64,000 nucleotides of DNA from Corynebacterium pseudotuberculosis (GCF_002155265.1 NZ_CP021251.1:434001-498000), one strand, 5' to 3'; positions 35,617 to 47,483 are shown, counted from the stretch's first letter. Translations and numbers: made by a program. The notes: generated from the letters alone by a model not told the origin.

Positions 35617-36931
35617 CTAGATGGCGTCGAGCCCTACTTGTAGATCGGCGATTATGTCTTCGATCGACTCGATCCCCACGGAAAGGCGTACGGTGGCGGG
35701 CGTAATGCCAGCAGCTTCAAGAGACGCTTTATCGGATTGGGAATGCGTAGTGGTGGCTGGGTGTACAACCAGCGAGCGAACGTCTCCTATGTTGGCTAGG
35801 TTTGAGTGGAGCTTGAGGGCGTCGATAAAGCGCCACGCTTCCTCCTGGCCTCCGCGGACATCAAAGGATAAGACTGAACCTGTGTGGGAAAGCTTTAGCT
35901 TTTCTTTCGTAACAAACCACGGGGAACTGGGGAGTCCTGCGTAGTTAACCTTGGATATTTTGGGGTGTTGGGCCAGGAACTCTGCGACGGCTCGGGCATT
36001 CTCGTTGTGACGCTGGATCCGGAGTGAGAGCGTATCCAGGCCCTGTGCTGTTACCCAGGCGTTAAACGGGGATGGGGCAGCGCCGGTGTCGCGAAGTAGC
36101 CCAACGCGTGCTTTAAGTCCAAAGGCTGCTGGCCCAAGGTCTATATATTTAAGTCCGTGATAAGCAGGGTCGGGGGTTATAAAGTCGGGGAAGAGGGGCT
36201 TTCCGTGCTTTTCGACGCTCCAGTCGAAGCGGCCACCGTCGATAAGCACTCCTCCGAGCCCTGAGCCGTTGCCTGTATAAAATTTTGTGAGGGACGCTAC
36301 AACCACGTCGGCGCCAAGCTCTAGTGGTCGAACGAGTGCTGCCGTGGCAAGAGTGTTATCGACGATCAAAGGCACATAATTTTTATGTGCAACGTCTGCG
36401 AGCGGGAATGTCTAGGATATCGGCTTGGGGGTTAGCAAAGGTTTCGCCATAAAGGGCGACAGTATTGTCCTGTATTGCGTTCTCCCATGAGGTGGGATCG
36501 TCGGGGTTATCTACAAAAGTCGTTTCAATTCCGAGACGCGCAAGGGTCACGGTGAATAGGGTCTCGGTGCCGCCGTAGATTCTCGGGGAGGAAACGATGT
36601 GAGATCCGGCGCGGGCAATGTTGAGAATCGCTGCGGTTTCGGCAGCCATTCCTGAGGAGAATAGGACGGAATGGACTCCTCCTTCCAAAGAAGCGAGTCT
36701 TTCTTCGACTGCATTAACTGTTGGGTTTGTGAGTCGGGAATATACCGGCCCTGCGTCGGAAAGGTTGAAGCGATTCGCTGCATGTTCCGCGTCATTGAAA
36801 ACATAGGAGGATGTGAAGTAAATGGGGAGATTCCTCGCCCCGGTGTCTGCATCGACGGTTTGACCGGCATGGATAGCGCGGGTATCAAAGTCCCATTGAT
36901 CGGATTGGGAGTTGTCGTACTTGGTAGTCAT
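35617..36931 (-). pseudogene. metY: O-acetylhomoserine sulfhydrylase MetY, frameshifted
   Basis: The first part (36931 to 36383) begins DTRAIHAGQTVD and ends with an off-frame tail after FANPQADILDIPA. The second part resumes in another frame with ADVAHKNYVPLIVDNTLAT and contains the PLP-lysine in SLTKFYTGNGSG. The join is at about 36410: GCTCGCA where GCTCTCGCA would restore DIPALADVAH, so two bases (CT) seem to be missing. As read, no PLP lysine would be made in frame. MetY normally makes homocysteine from O-acetylhomoserine and sulfide, using the MetX product. McbR-like operators precede it. A sequencing indel is possible. Confidence 0.87.
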
Positions 36932-36991
36932 TTCTTGCCTTTCTGGATAAATTTACGTTGGCAAGAACGCTAGACCCTATCTAAAGAAAAA

Positions 36992-37007
36992 TAAACCGCT
37001 TGGTCTA
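36992..37007. promoter_or_regulatory. Putative McbR operator upstream of metY
   Basis: TAAAC-CGCTTG-GTCTA matches TAGAC-N6-GTCTA at 9 of 10 positions. A left half-site TAGAC also lies at 36971. Confidence 0.65.
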
Positions 37008-37046
37008 TTTTTTAAAGAAAATGCAGGTAGTTGCTGAATTAAAATA

Positions 37047-37062
37047 TAGACTAAGCGGTTTT
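37047..37062. promoter_or_regulatory. Second McbR-like site upstream of metY
   Basis: TAGAC-TAAGCG-GTTTT has a perfect left half. Together with 36992-37007 it forms an imperfect inverted repeat (AAACCGCTTGGTCTA against TAGACTAAGCGGTTT). Confidence 0.5.
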
Positions 37063-37067
37063 TATGG

Positions 37068-37103
37068 AAAGCCGCACCCGTGCATGAACGTGGTGCGGCT
37101 TTT
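37068..37103 (-). terminator. Terminator after icd
   Basis: Stem AAAGCCGCACC (37068-37078) pairs with GGTGCGGCTTT (37092-37102). It lies immediately after the icd stop on the minus strand. Confidence 0.8.
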
Positions 37104-37113
37104 AGAGAGTGAG

Positions 37114-39510
<2,397 letters not shown>

Positions 39511-39576
39511 TCAGGGTGGCGGAGCATCCCCGCGCTCTTGCATAAAGTGAGCTCATTGGCTGTAAGGTAGTCCGAT

Positions 39577-40806
39577 GTGCAAAAAATGATGCGTCGCCCA
39601 ATTCCCCGACAAACTGACATTTCTGAGCAGCGTCGGCTCGCCACCATGATCGCCTTGGCTCTCGGAACGTTTGGTCTGGGAATAACAGAGTTTGTCACGA
39701 TGGGGCTGCTCAATCAGATCGCTGCGGATTTCAGCGTTAGCGAAGATACTGCAGGACATGTCATTGCCGCCTATGCCCTAGGCGTGATGATTGGCGCTCC
39801 TCTTATTACTGCACTAACGGGCATGATTCCGCGTCGTAGGCTTTTGCTCATCCTTACGTTTGCCTTTGTGGCCGGAAACGCATTGACCTTCTTTGCCTCC
39901 AGCTTTTCCGTACTTATTGTGGCGCGCGTTATCGCGGGTCTACCACAAGGCGCATTCTTCTCAGTAGCAAGCCTGGCCGTTGCGTCGATGGCGCCTGAGG
40001 GGCAGCGCGGCCGTTCTCTTGCTTTTGTTGGGATGGGTCTTCCCCTTGCCACTGTTTTGGGTGTTCCAGCTGCTCAAGCTCTAGGTCATGCCACGAGCTG
40101 GCACGCTGCATATTTGCTGGTGACTATCGTGGGCGTGGTTACTCTCGGCCTGCTCTGGTTCCTTATGCCTCACATGACCAAGATGAAGCCAACCAGTCCC
40201 TTGACAGAATTGGGGGCTCTGGCTCGCGGTCAGGTTTGGGCGTCGTTACTTATTGGCTCAGTGGGATTTGGCGGCATGTTTGCCGTATATACCTATATCT
40301 CTTGGACCATGACGCAACAAGCGGGGCTACAGGAAAATCTCATGTGGCTCGTGCTTATGGCTTATGGAATCGGAATGATCGCCGGAAACTGGCTTGGTGG
40401 CCGGTTATCTGACTGGAGTGTGGAATACGGAATTTTTTGGGCATTGATTGCCATCGTGGTCACCTTGGCCGGCTTCTTCTTTACCAGCCATAATGCCGTC
40501 TTAGCGACCATCAATTTTGGGCTCATCGGGCTCTCCGGCTCGCTGCTTATCCCCTCATTACAAATCCGGCTAATGGACGTTGCCGGCCAAGCGCAGACAC
40601 TGGCTGCAGCGCTCAATCAGTCTGCCCTAAACATCGCCAATGCTGCAGGCGCACAGTTCGGAGGAATCGTAATCGCTGCCGGCTATGGTTATTCAGCACC
40701 TGCTCTCGCTGGTGCCGCACTAGGGATCGCTGCCATTATTCTGTGGATCCCCGCTCATATTTTCCGCATGCGAGCTGAGCAGAAGCCCACGGCGTCGGCA
40801 AGCTAA
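39577..40806 (+). CDS. MFS transporter, DHA1 (AraJ/YdhP-like) exporter
   Basis: 409 residues, 12 helices. FVTMGLLNQIAADFSVSEDTAG and the motif A-like region after helix 2 are typical of DHA1 drug/sugar exporters. GLPQGAFFSVASLAVASMAP is the motif C-like antiporter helix. Substrate unknown. It ends tail-to-tail with the TipA-like regulator gene, overlapping by 4 bp, which suggests functional linkage. Start codon 39577 is inferred; the N-terminal Met run offers options. Confidence 0.85.
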   Translation: MQKMMRRPIPRQTDISEQRRLATMIALALGTFGLGITEFVTMGLLNQIAADFSVSEDTAGHVIAAYALGVMIGAPLITALTGMIPRRRLLLILTFAFVAGNALTFFASSFSVLIVARVIAGLPQGAFFSVASLAVASMAPEGQRGRSLAFVGMGLPLATVLGVPAAQALGHATSWHAAYLLVTIVGVVTLGLLWFLMPHMTKMKPTSPLTELGALARGQVWASLLIGSVGFGGMFAVYTYISWTMTQQAGLQENLMWLVLMAYGIGMIAGNWLGGRLSDWSVEYGIFWALIAIVVTLAGFFFTSHNAVLATINFGLIGLSGSLLIPSLQIRLMDVAGQAQTLAAALNQSALNIANAAGAQFGGIVIAAGYGYSAPALAGAALGIAAIILWIPAHIFRMRAEQKPTASAS

Positions 40807-41573
40807 ACCCACGACGGATTATCCACGTCCACACCTCCGCGCTGGGCAGCGTCGCGGACAAGCTCCAAAAGATAAGGCGCAAGGCCCTGATAGTGAGCGG
40901 CAAAGCGGTCGTCGCTCACATACATTTGCGCCAAAATGAGTTGTTTTGAAAGCGAAGACTCGTACCATTGATCGATTTGTTCGCGATGCAGCGCAACGAT
41001 CCGGTCTGCTGCCGCGGAACCAGGACGCACTCCCGCTTGCCAGGCGCTGTGTAACTCGGACACAAAAGCTGCATCCGAGGCCTGGGCATTCTGCCAATCG
41101 TTTGTGGACATTGAACGCACTTTGCTTTGCGACGCCGCCCATTCCTCCGATTCACCCCACCGCGACTCAGCCTCATCCCGATAGTCAGCGTAGTTCTCGC
41201 TCCAGTCATGGGAAAAAGCATTGGCAAAGTCCTGCGGGGTCATGGAAGTTTCTCCTCGGAGTAGCTTTTCGACGGAAAGAATTGCCGATTCCTTCCTAAA
41301 AATCTCTTGTTTAAGTAATTTCAATTGCCTCTGAAGGTGCTCTTTTTCCGTGGACGGCTCCTCCAAAATGTTTTGGATGGTTTTTAAGCTCAGCCCGGCT
41401 TCTCGATACACCAAGATAGTAAAAGCCTTTGTGAGGTCTTCTTCGGTGTAGAGACGGTAGTCGCTATGGTTGCGCCATTGGGGCTCCAACAATCCGATGG
41501 TGTCCCAGTGCCGCAGTGCGCGTGTGGTTATGCCAAGAAATTCGGCTGCTTCACCTATGGTGAGTTCGTTCAT
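40803..41573 (-). CDS. MerR-family regulator with TipAS-type effector domain
   Basis: 256 residues from the ATG at 41573; the longer open frame upstream is not coding. N-terminal MerR winged helix: MNELTIGEAAEFLGITTRAL and RHWDTIGLLEP. A coiled coil follows (LQRQLKLLKQEIFR). The C-terminal ~110 residues (NYADYRDEAESRWGESEEW, HREQIDQWYESSLSKQL) fit TipAS, a domain that captures thiopeptide-like and other drugs. A palindromic element reads IFRKESAILSVEKLL between coiled coil and TipAS. It is divergent from xth and overlaps the exporter gene at the 3' end. Confidence 0.87.
   Translation of the reverse strand: MNELTIGEAAEFLGITTRALRHWDTIGLLEPQWRNHSDYRLYTEEDLTKAFTILVYREAGLSLKTIQNILEEPSTEKEHLQRQLKLLKQEIFRKESAILSVEKLLRGETSMTPQDFANAFSHDWSENYADYRDEAESRWGESEEWAASQSKVRSMSTNDWQNAQASDAAFVSELHSAWQAGVRPGSAAADRIVALHREQIDQWYESSLSKQLILAQMYVSDDRFAAHYQGLAPYLLELVRDAAQRGGVDVDNPSWV
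41274..41296. repeat. Palindromic mini-element inside the MerR/TipAS gene
   Basis: GGAAAGAATTG-C-CGATTCCTTCC, two mismatches. Reads RKESAILS on the minus strand. Confidence 0.8.
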
Positions 41574-41642
41574 GCTCACTATTGTGACGCTTGACGTTGG
41601 GGCAAGGTCAAGAAGCAGAAAATTAAAGTTAGGATGAACATC

Positions 41643-42542
41643 ATGCAGATTACGACGGTCAACGTTAATGGCATCCGCGCAGCCGTGAAAGAGCGCAGCG
41701 AAACGAATAAGGGCATGCTCCCATGGCTGGATGGCTCTGGTTCGGACGTAGTACTTTTGCAAGAGGTCCGAGCATCTGAAAAGGACACCTTGACAGCGCT
41801 TGCTCCGGCACTCGATGCTGGTTGGCACTATGTGGGAACTCCGGCCGCTGCTAAGGGGCGCGCCGGCGTAGGAATCTTGAGCCGATCTGAGCTTTTCGAC
41901 GTTCACGTGGGAATCGAAGGATTTGAAGATTCTGGCCGGTATATCCAGGCAACGTTGCATGACGGCACCGATGACGTGACAGTCGGCTCGCTATATCTGC
42001 CTTCTGGCTCGGCACAGACGGAGAAACAGGATGAGAAGTACCGCTTTTTGGACGTCTTTGAGCCTTTCCTTGAGCAAGCGGCCAAAGACCATAAATACAT
42101 GGTGATAGGCGGCGACTGGAATATCTGCCATCGGCGCGAAGACCTGAAAAATTGGAAGACCAATAGAAAGAAATCTGGATTCCTTCCCGACGAGCGCGCT
42201 TTTATGGATTCGGTATTTGGCACGTTCCCTGATGCTGCCTCTCAGGTGGAGGACGCTGGGCAATGGGCCGGTGCGGTGGACTATGCTTCTGATGGAAAAC
42301 GCAAGCCGGCGCTTAACCCTCAATGGTTTGACGTGGCGCGTCGTCTGCACCCTCAGGACGCTCCTTATACTTGGTGGACGTATCGTGGCCAAGCCTTTGA
42401 TACAAATGCCGGATGGCGCATTGATTATCAAGCTGCGACCCAAGCGATGCTAGATCGCGCTGAAAAGACCTGGGTGGATAAAGCTGAGGCTTATGATCTG
42501 CGATGGTCGGACCACTCGCCATTGAGCGTTATTTACCATTAA
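41643..42542 (+). CDS. xth: Exodeoxyribonuclease III
   Basis: 299 residues from the ATG at 41643 (AGGA 8 bp upstream); ATG 41634 is an in-frame option. It is a class II AP endonuclease / 3' exonuclease for base-excision repair. Catalytic motifs: TTVNVNGIRAA, LLQEVRAS (metal Glu), GDWNICH, and WRIDYQAAT with the final SDHSPL His. NRKKSGFLPDERAF is the family helix although its DNA looks a little like the palindromic element. It is divergent from the MerR gene by 69 bp. Confidence 0.95.
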   Translation: MQITTVNVNGIRAAVKERSETNKGMLPWLDGSGSDVVLLQEVRASEKDTLTALAPALDAGWHYVGTPAAAKGRAGVGILSRSELFDVHVGIEGFEDSGRYIQATLHDGTDDVTVGSLYLPSGSAQTEKQDEKYRFLDVFEPFLEQAAKDHKYMVIGGDWNICHRREDLKNWKTNRKKSGFLPDERAFMDSVFGTFPDAASQVEDAGQWAGAVDYASDGKRKPALNPQWFDVARRLHPQDAPYTWWTYRGQAFDTNAGWRIDYQAATQAMLDRAEKTWVDKAEAYDLRWSDHSPLSVIYH

Positions 42543-42628
42543 AAGGTGGGGGCTTCGGTACCTGCGAAGTTTTCGAGTAGGATACACCGGGTTGTTATTC
42601 CTGTGTACGTTATTTTCTAGGAGCTTTC

Positions 42629-42808
42629 ATGCGCGTTAAGAGTCTCATTGCGATGGTTGTCGGTCTTGTCTTGTTTGTGGGGGCTCACTTCATGATCGGC
42701 GCATACGATGTGAGCTCTATGCTTTGGTCCATCATCATGGGCGTTGGTGGAGCAATGGCAGTTGGTGGACTAGTGGGGGCTCTGTGCAAAGAGCCGCGGA
42801 AGCAGTAA
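42629..42808 (+). CDS. Small two-helix membrane protein (59 aa)
   Basis: 59 residues, start ATG 42629 with TAGGAG 5 bp upstream. Two hydrophobic segments (SLIAMVVGLVLFVGAHFMIG and MLWSIIMGVGGAMAVGGLVG) are joined by a short polar turn. The tail is basic (CKEPRKQ). No family is recognised. It lies between xth and trpS on the same strand, with its own terminator after it. Good ribosome site and codon usage support it as a real gene. Confidence 0.7.
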   Translation: MRVKSLIAMVVGLVLFVGAHFMIGAYDVSSMLWSIIMGVGGAMAVGGLVGALCKEPRKQ

Positions 42809-42824
42809 CACAAAATTTGTGTAA

Positions 42825-44018
<1,194 letters not shown>

Positions 44019-44046
44019 AGAAAACATCTAACAAGTTGACAACGAT

Positions 44047-44081
44047 CCGGCCCAGATGACTGAAATCTCGGGCCGGTTTTT
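44047..44081 (+). terminator. Terminator after trpS
   Basis: CCGGCCC (44047-44053) pairs with GGGCCGG (44070-44076), followed by TTTTT. Confidence 0.85.
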
Positions 44082-44141
44082 GCTTCTCGTCTCTATCGTG
44101 GAAACAGATAACAAGAAAATTTTTGTCAAAAGGAATCCCTC

Positions 44142-45227
44142 ATGCCCACAGTATCCACGTCAACTCGCCAAGATAAACACAAAACTGATGAGTACGGAAT
44201 TGAGCGATCCAATGCCGATGAACCAGGATTTGTGGATAAATATCGCGCTAAATGGTCATGGTTCGACCACATTATGCGGATGAACGAGCGGTATGGCAAA
44301 GAAGGCGGCAATCAGTATTCCGCTGGTATTACGTACTTCTCAGTCCTATCCATGTTCCCCCTGTTGATGCTCATTATGGCGATTGCAGCGTCGATGCTGG
44401 CACAGCGTCCTGACTTGCTTGCACAGCTTCAGGAGAAAATCGTCGCTTCTGTCGACGGATCCATCGCCGAGACTCTGACCAAGATTCTGGACACCGCTAT
44501 CGCCCAGCGTGGTGCCATGTTTGGCATCGGTGGTCTGACGGCATTGTGGTCGGGTCTTGGATGGATGTCTAATCTGCGCTATGGCGCGTCGAAAATGTGG
44601 TGTTACCCAGTTACTGGGGAGAATTTCTTTAAAGCAAAATTGCAGGATCTGCTTGGGCTAGTGGGCCTCATTTTTGCGTTTATGGTTGCTTTTGGCGTTA
44701 CTGCTATTGGCTCTTCAGGGCTTACAGAGCGCTTGCTCGTTGTGGTTTCTTTAGACAAAGTTCCCGGTATATTTCTTCTCACCTTTGCCGTCTCGATTCT
44801 GCTTGGGTTGATCGCTAACTTCTGTGTTTTCCTATGGATGCTTAAATACCTCCCGCGTGGCGAGGTGCCTATGAAGTCTGCAGTGCGTGCCTCCATTATC
44901 GGTGCGGTTCTTTTCGAGGTGTTCAAGCAACTTGCCGCCCAGTTCTTCTCGAATGCTTTGAATAACCCCGCGGGGGCTACGTTCGGACCAATCATCGGCG
45001 TGATGGTTTTGTTCTATTTTGTTTGGAGAATTCTGATGTACTGCTCTGCGTGGGCAGCTACCACAGAAGAATCCCTAGCGATAGCTAAGCTCGACGTGCC
45101 AGCACCTGCCGTGATTCGGGTGCGTGAAGAGGTCCGAGTTAGCAATGACAAAGGCAAAGGAATCGGGATCGGAGTGGCAACTGGTGCTGTTGCCGCCGCA
45201 ATAGTTGCGGCTTTAAGAAAGAAATAA
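44142..45227 (+). CDS. YihY/BrkB-family membrane protein
   Basis: 361 residues with six hydrophobic helices. Family motifs: NQYSAGITYFSVLSMFPLLM near the N-terminus, GLTALWSGLGWMSNLR, and NNPAGATFGPIIGVMVLFYF. A soluble basic C-terminal tail ends in a small Gly/Ala helix (GIGVATGAVAAAIVAAL). The family has been confused with ribonuclease BN in older annotations; its role is not established. It follows trpS by 135 bp, a common neighbourhood in corynebacteria. A large hairpin separates it from the convergent carboxypeptidase gene. Confidence 0.87.
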   Translation: MPTVSTSTRQDKHKTDEYGIERSNADEPGFVDKYRAKWSWFDHIMRMNERYGKEGGNQYSAGITYFSVLSMFPLLMLIMAIAASMLAQRPDLLAQLQEKIVASVDGSIAETLTKILDTAIAQRGAMFGIGGLTALWSGLGWMSNLRYGASKMWCYPVTGENFFKAKLQDLLGLVGLIFAFMVAFGVTAIGSSGLTERLLVVVSLDKVPGIFLLTFAVSILLGLIANFCVFLWMLKYLPRGEVPMKSAVRASIIGAVLFEVFKQLAAQFFSNALNNPAGATFGPIIGVMVLFYFVWRILMYCSAWAATTEESLAIAKLDVPAPAVIRVREEVRVSNDKGKGIGIGVATGAVAAAIVAALRKK

Positions 45228-45245
45228 ACTCAAAAGGAGTCAGGT

Positions 45246-45307
45246 ATGAAGCACCCTCTAGACAAAGGAATTGGTGTAATCCGTTGTCTTTCAAGAGGGT
45301 GCTTCAT
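45246..45307. repeat. Long imperfect hairpin between yihY-like and dac genes
   Basis: Outer 14-bp perfect arms ATGAAGCACCCTCT (45246-45259) pair with 45294-45307. Inner AGACAA/TTGTCT and GGA-TT/AATCC add a second stem. No T tail on either strand. Confidence 0.7.
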
Positions 45308-45324
45308 GCTATAGCCTGCTCTTT

Positions 45325-46539
45325 TCACGCCTTCCTATCGTGTTTCTTTCTCCCCAAGAACCATGTCAATATTCCTAAGACTACGAGTCCTAGGGTCGCC
45401 CCTCCGATAACAAGGACCGGGGCGTGGTTTCTGTCTCGACTTGGAGCATCGCCTTCTTCAGGAGTTGGCGGGGTCGGTAATTCAGATGGCGAAGGTTGGG
45501 AAGGAATCGACGTTTCTTTCAAATTCCCCACCTTTTCCCCTCTTGGAACCGCATAGGCGGCGTCGATAAGCTTTTGCGCCTGTTGCCATGGTCGGCCTTG
45601 TTCCACGGTGGTATCTAGGATCACCGCGGCGAGGCGACGCCCGTCGATGTTTTTCGCCCCGACAAAAGTATGGTGGGCGTCGTCGGTATAACCGGTTTTC
45701 CCACCGATGCCGTGCTCGTCGTTAAGGAAGAGCCCGTTGTCGTTCCATACCTGGAATGTGGGGGTGGCGGCGTTGCCAGGTAGTTCTATGTGCTCTGTGG
45801 CTACCATTTTTGCAAAAGTCGGGTTCTTCCAAGCATGGCTATAAATAAGCGCCAAGTCGTGGGCCGAAGTGGACATCCCGGGGGCATCGAGGCCGGAATA
45901 GCTGGCGGCGTAGGTGTCGACTGTACCCAGGGAGTGCGCTAGAGCATTGACCTTTTCCAGGGTTTTGTTATCGCCGCCAAGCCGCTGTGCTAGGGCGTGG
46001 GCAGCGTCGTTTCCGCTGTTGAGAAGCAAGCCATAGAGAAGTTGCTCATTGGTGTACTCGACGCCGTCTACATATCCCACCGCAGAGCCTTCCTGATTGG
46101 CGTCCTCGGCGGTGATTTTTACTTTTGCTTTCAGATTGAGCTCGTCGAGCGCAACAAGTGCGAGTAGCGCTTTGATAACGGAAGCTGGTCTATAGCGTCC
46201 GTGCGGGTCTTTTGTGGCGATAACGTCGCCGTTGTCCAGATCAAAGACCATCCACGCGGAGGCGGTGTTTGCGGGTTCGTTGAACCCCTTCGCTTTTGTC
46301 ACACCGCAGCCACCGCGATATTCATTGATAACCGTAGGCCGGGGAGTGGGCGAAGTCTGTCCTGGTTTCAACTGCTCAGAAGTGGTTTCCGCCGGGGGAG
46401 GGGTGAGTGCGTATTCGCAGTTATTGGTGTTGGGTGCCGATGATCGCGGGGTAGGGTCGGCTAGCGCCGCGGGGGTTAAAACAAACGCTAAGGTAAAAGA
46501 TGATGCAGTTAACGCTGCGATCGTGGATGACACTTTCAT
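45325..46539 (-). CDS. D-alanyl-D-alanine carboxypeptidase (class C-type low-mass PBP)
   Basis: 404 residues. Signal peptide ends near ALADP. Active-site motifs: SxxK in RPASVIKALLALV, SxN in LLNSGNDAAHAL, and KTG in GIGGKTGYTDDAHH. It trims the pentapeptide of peptidoglycan outside the membrane. A Pro/Ser/Thr-rich stalk and a C-terminal helix (VLVIGGATLGLVVLGILTW) anchor it with a basic end. The stalk contains NLKETSIPSQPSP, encoded by a palindromic element, just after the domain LIDAAYAVPRG. Confidence 0.92.
   Translation of the reverse strand: MKVSSTIAALTASSFTLAFVLTPAALADPTPRSSAPNTNNCEYALTPPPAETTSEQLKPGQTSPTPRPTVINEYRGGCGVTKAKGFNEPANTASAWMVFDLDNGDVIATKDPHGRYRPASVIKALLALVALDELNLKAKVKITAEDANQEGSAVGYVDGVEYTNEQLLYGLLLNSGNDAAHALAQRLGGDNKTLEKVNALAHSLGTVDTYAASYSGLDAPGMSTSAHDLALIYSHAWKNPTFAKMVATEHIELPGNAATPTFQVWNDNGLFLNDEHGIGGKTGYTDDAHHTFVGAKNIDGRRLAAVILDTTVEQGRPWQQAQKLIDAAYAVPRGEKVGNLKETSIPSQPSPSELPTPPTPEEGDAPSRDRNHAPVLVIGGATLGLVVLGILTWFLGRKKHDRKA
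45500..45520. repeat. Palindromic mini-element inside the D,D-carboxypeptidase gene
   Basis: GAAGGAATCG-A-CGTTTCTTTC, two mismatches. Reads KETSIPS in the stalk region. Confidence 0.7.
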
Positions 46540-46574
46540 AACAATGATCGTGCCTGTGCCTTAATGTTATATGC

Positions 46575-47465
46575 ATGTACGACACCCCAGATTTTCGAAC
46601 AGAGTTTAAGATTCTCCAGCCGGAGCTGCTTCATGCAATGCCAAAGATCATTCTTGGCGACGCCGGTGACGCAGCTTACCTCAACGCCCGGATTCGAGAA
46701 CTGGGCGATGATACTGTTGCCTACTACGAATGCACGGTGCCTCTCGACTCCGCGGATGCCGCCATTGCAGCCGCGGAATCCGCGCCCTTCCCCGTGGGCA
46801 TAGTACTCGATCTTGACGATAAACCGGCGCCTCTCAAACAACTCAAAAATCCGGTAGTTCTAGCCTGCAGGACCTCCAACCCGGGCACCGCTCGTGTGCT
46901 GCGCGAAAATTTAATCGCCTACGATTTTGTTGGCCCGCTCGAACACCAAATACATGCCGGCGCTACCCGCATACTCCACGGCATAGAGCTTTTCGACGAC
47001 TTCTGCGTTACCGACGGCGATCTTAAACCCGGACGACTTTCCGCGTGGGTTTTAGATCGACGTATTCCCGTCCTCACCAACCCAAGTGAAGACCTGAATT
47101 CCGGAGACATTAGCGACCTCTCAGATCACCCGCTACCCCTTATGCATAAGCTCGGCTTCCAAGCCGCCCCTGCGTTATTGAGCACCGATCGCATGCTCGA
47201 ACTAGTTGAGCACTTTGATTATTCGATCGAAGACCTTTACTCACTAACTATGACGGCGGTTTTCGTCTCTTATGCACCAGAGTTCGTACGGTCTCAGCTC
47301 ATCGAATCAACTATTGCTCCTTTCTTTGCAAGTCTCGGCGATGAATACGGCGGGGAAGCAGAAGACGTGGAGGTTGGGAAAGAATCGACGATTCTTTCCC
47401 AACCTCCACTAGAACTGGTTACGGAGATGGGCATTGATCTCAAAGATCTTGGGTTTAACCAGTAA
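46575..47465 (+). CDS. Adenosine deaminase-like protein lacking the N-terminal metal site
   Basis: 296 residues. The C-terminal two thirds align by eye with adenosine deaminases: IHAGATRILHGIELFDDF (where ADAs have a Glu and the RIGHG motif), AWVLDRRIPVLTNPS, DHPLPLMHKLGFQ, ALLSTDRML and DLYSLTMTAVFVSY. No HxH metal pair appears near the N-terminus and the NTDDP-type acidic pair is replaced by LSTDR. It is therefore probably not an active deaminase; a regulatory or binding role is a guess. A 43-bp perfect palindrome near the 3' end reads VEVGKESTILSQPP. Confidence 0.6.
   Translation: MYDTPDFRTEFKILQPELLHAMPKIILGDAGDAAYLNARIRELGDDTVAYYECTVPLDSADAAIAAAESAPFPVGIVLDLDDKPAPLKQLKNPVVLACRTSNPGTARVLRENLIAYDFVGPLEHQIHAGATRILHGIELFDDFCVTDGDLKPGRLSAWVLDRRIPVLTNPSEDLNSGDISDLSDHPLPLMHKLGFQAAPALLSTDRMLELVEHFDYSIEDLYSLTMTAVFVSYAPEFVRSQLIESTIAPFFASLGDEYGGEAEDVEVGKESTILSQPPLELVTEMGIDLKDLGFNQ
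47367..47409. repeat. Palindromic mini-element inside the ADA-like gene, 43 bp perfect
   Basis: 21-bp perfect arms around a central A at 47388. Outer arms GTGGAGGTTGGG / CCCAACCTCCAC are unique to this copy. Reads GKESTILSQP. Confidence 0.92.
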
Positions 47466-47483
47466 GCCTCATAACAAGAAAAG

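Noticed and set aside
42165..42188. GAAATCTGGATTCCTTCC in xth resembles the palindromic element.
   Set aside because: It encodes NRKKSGFLPDE, a conserved ExoIII helix; the arms do not match well.
44430..44452. AAAATCGTCGCTTCTG in the YihY gene.
   Set aside because: Only the left half fits the element and flanks are not complementary.
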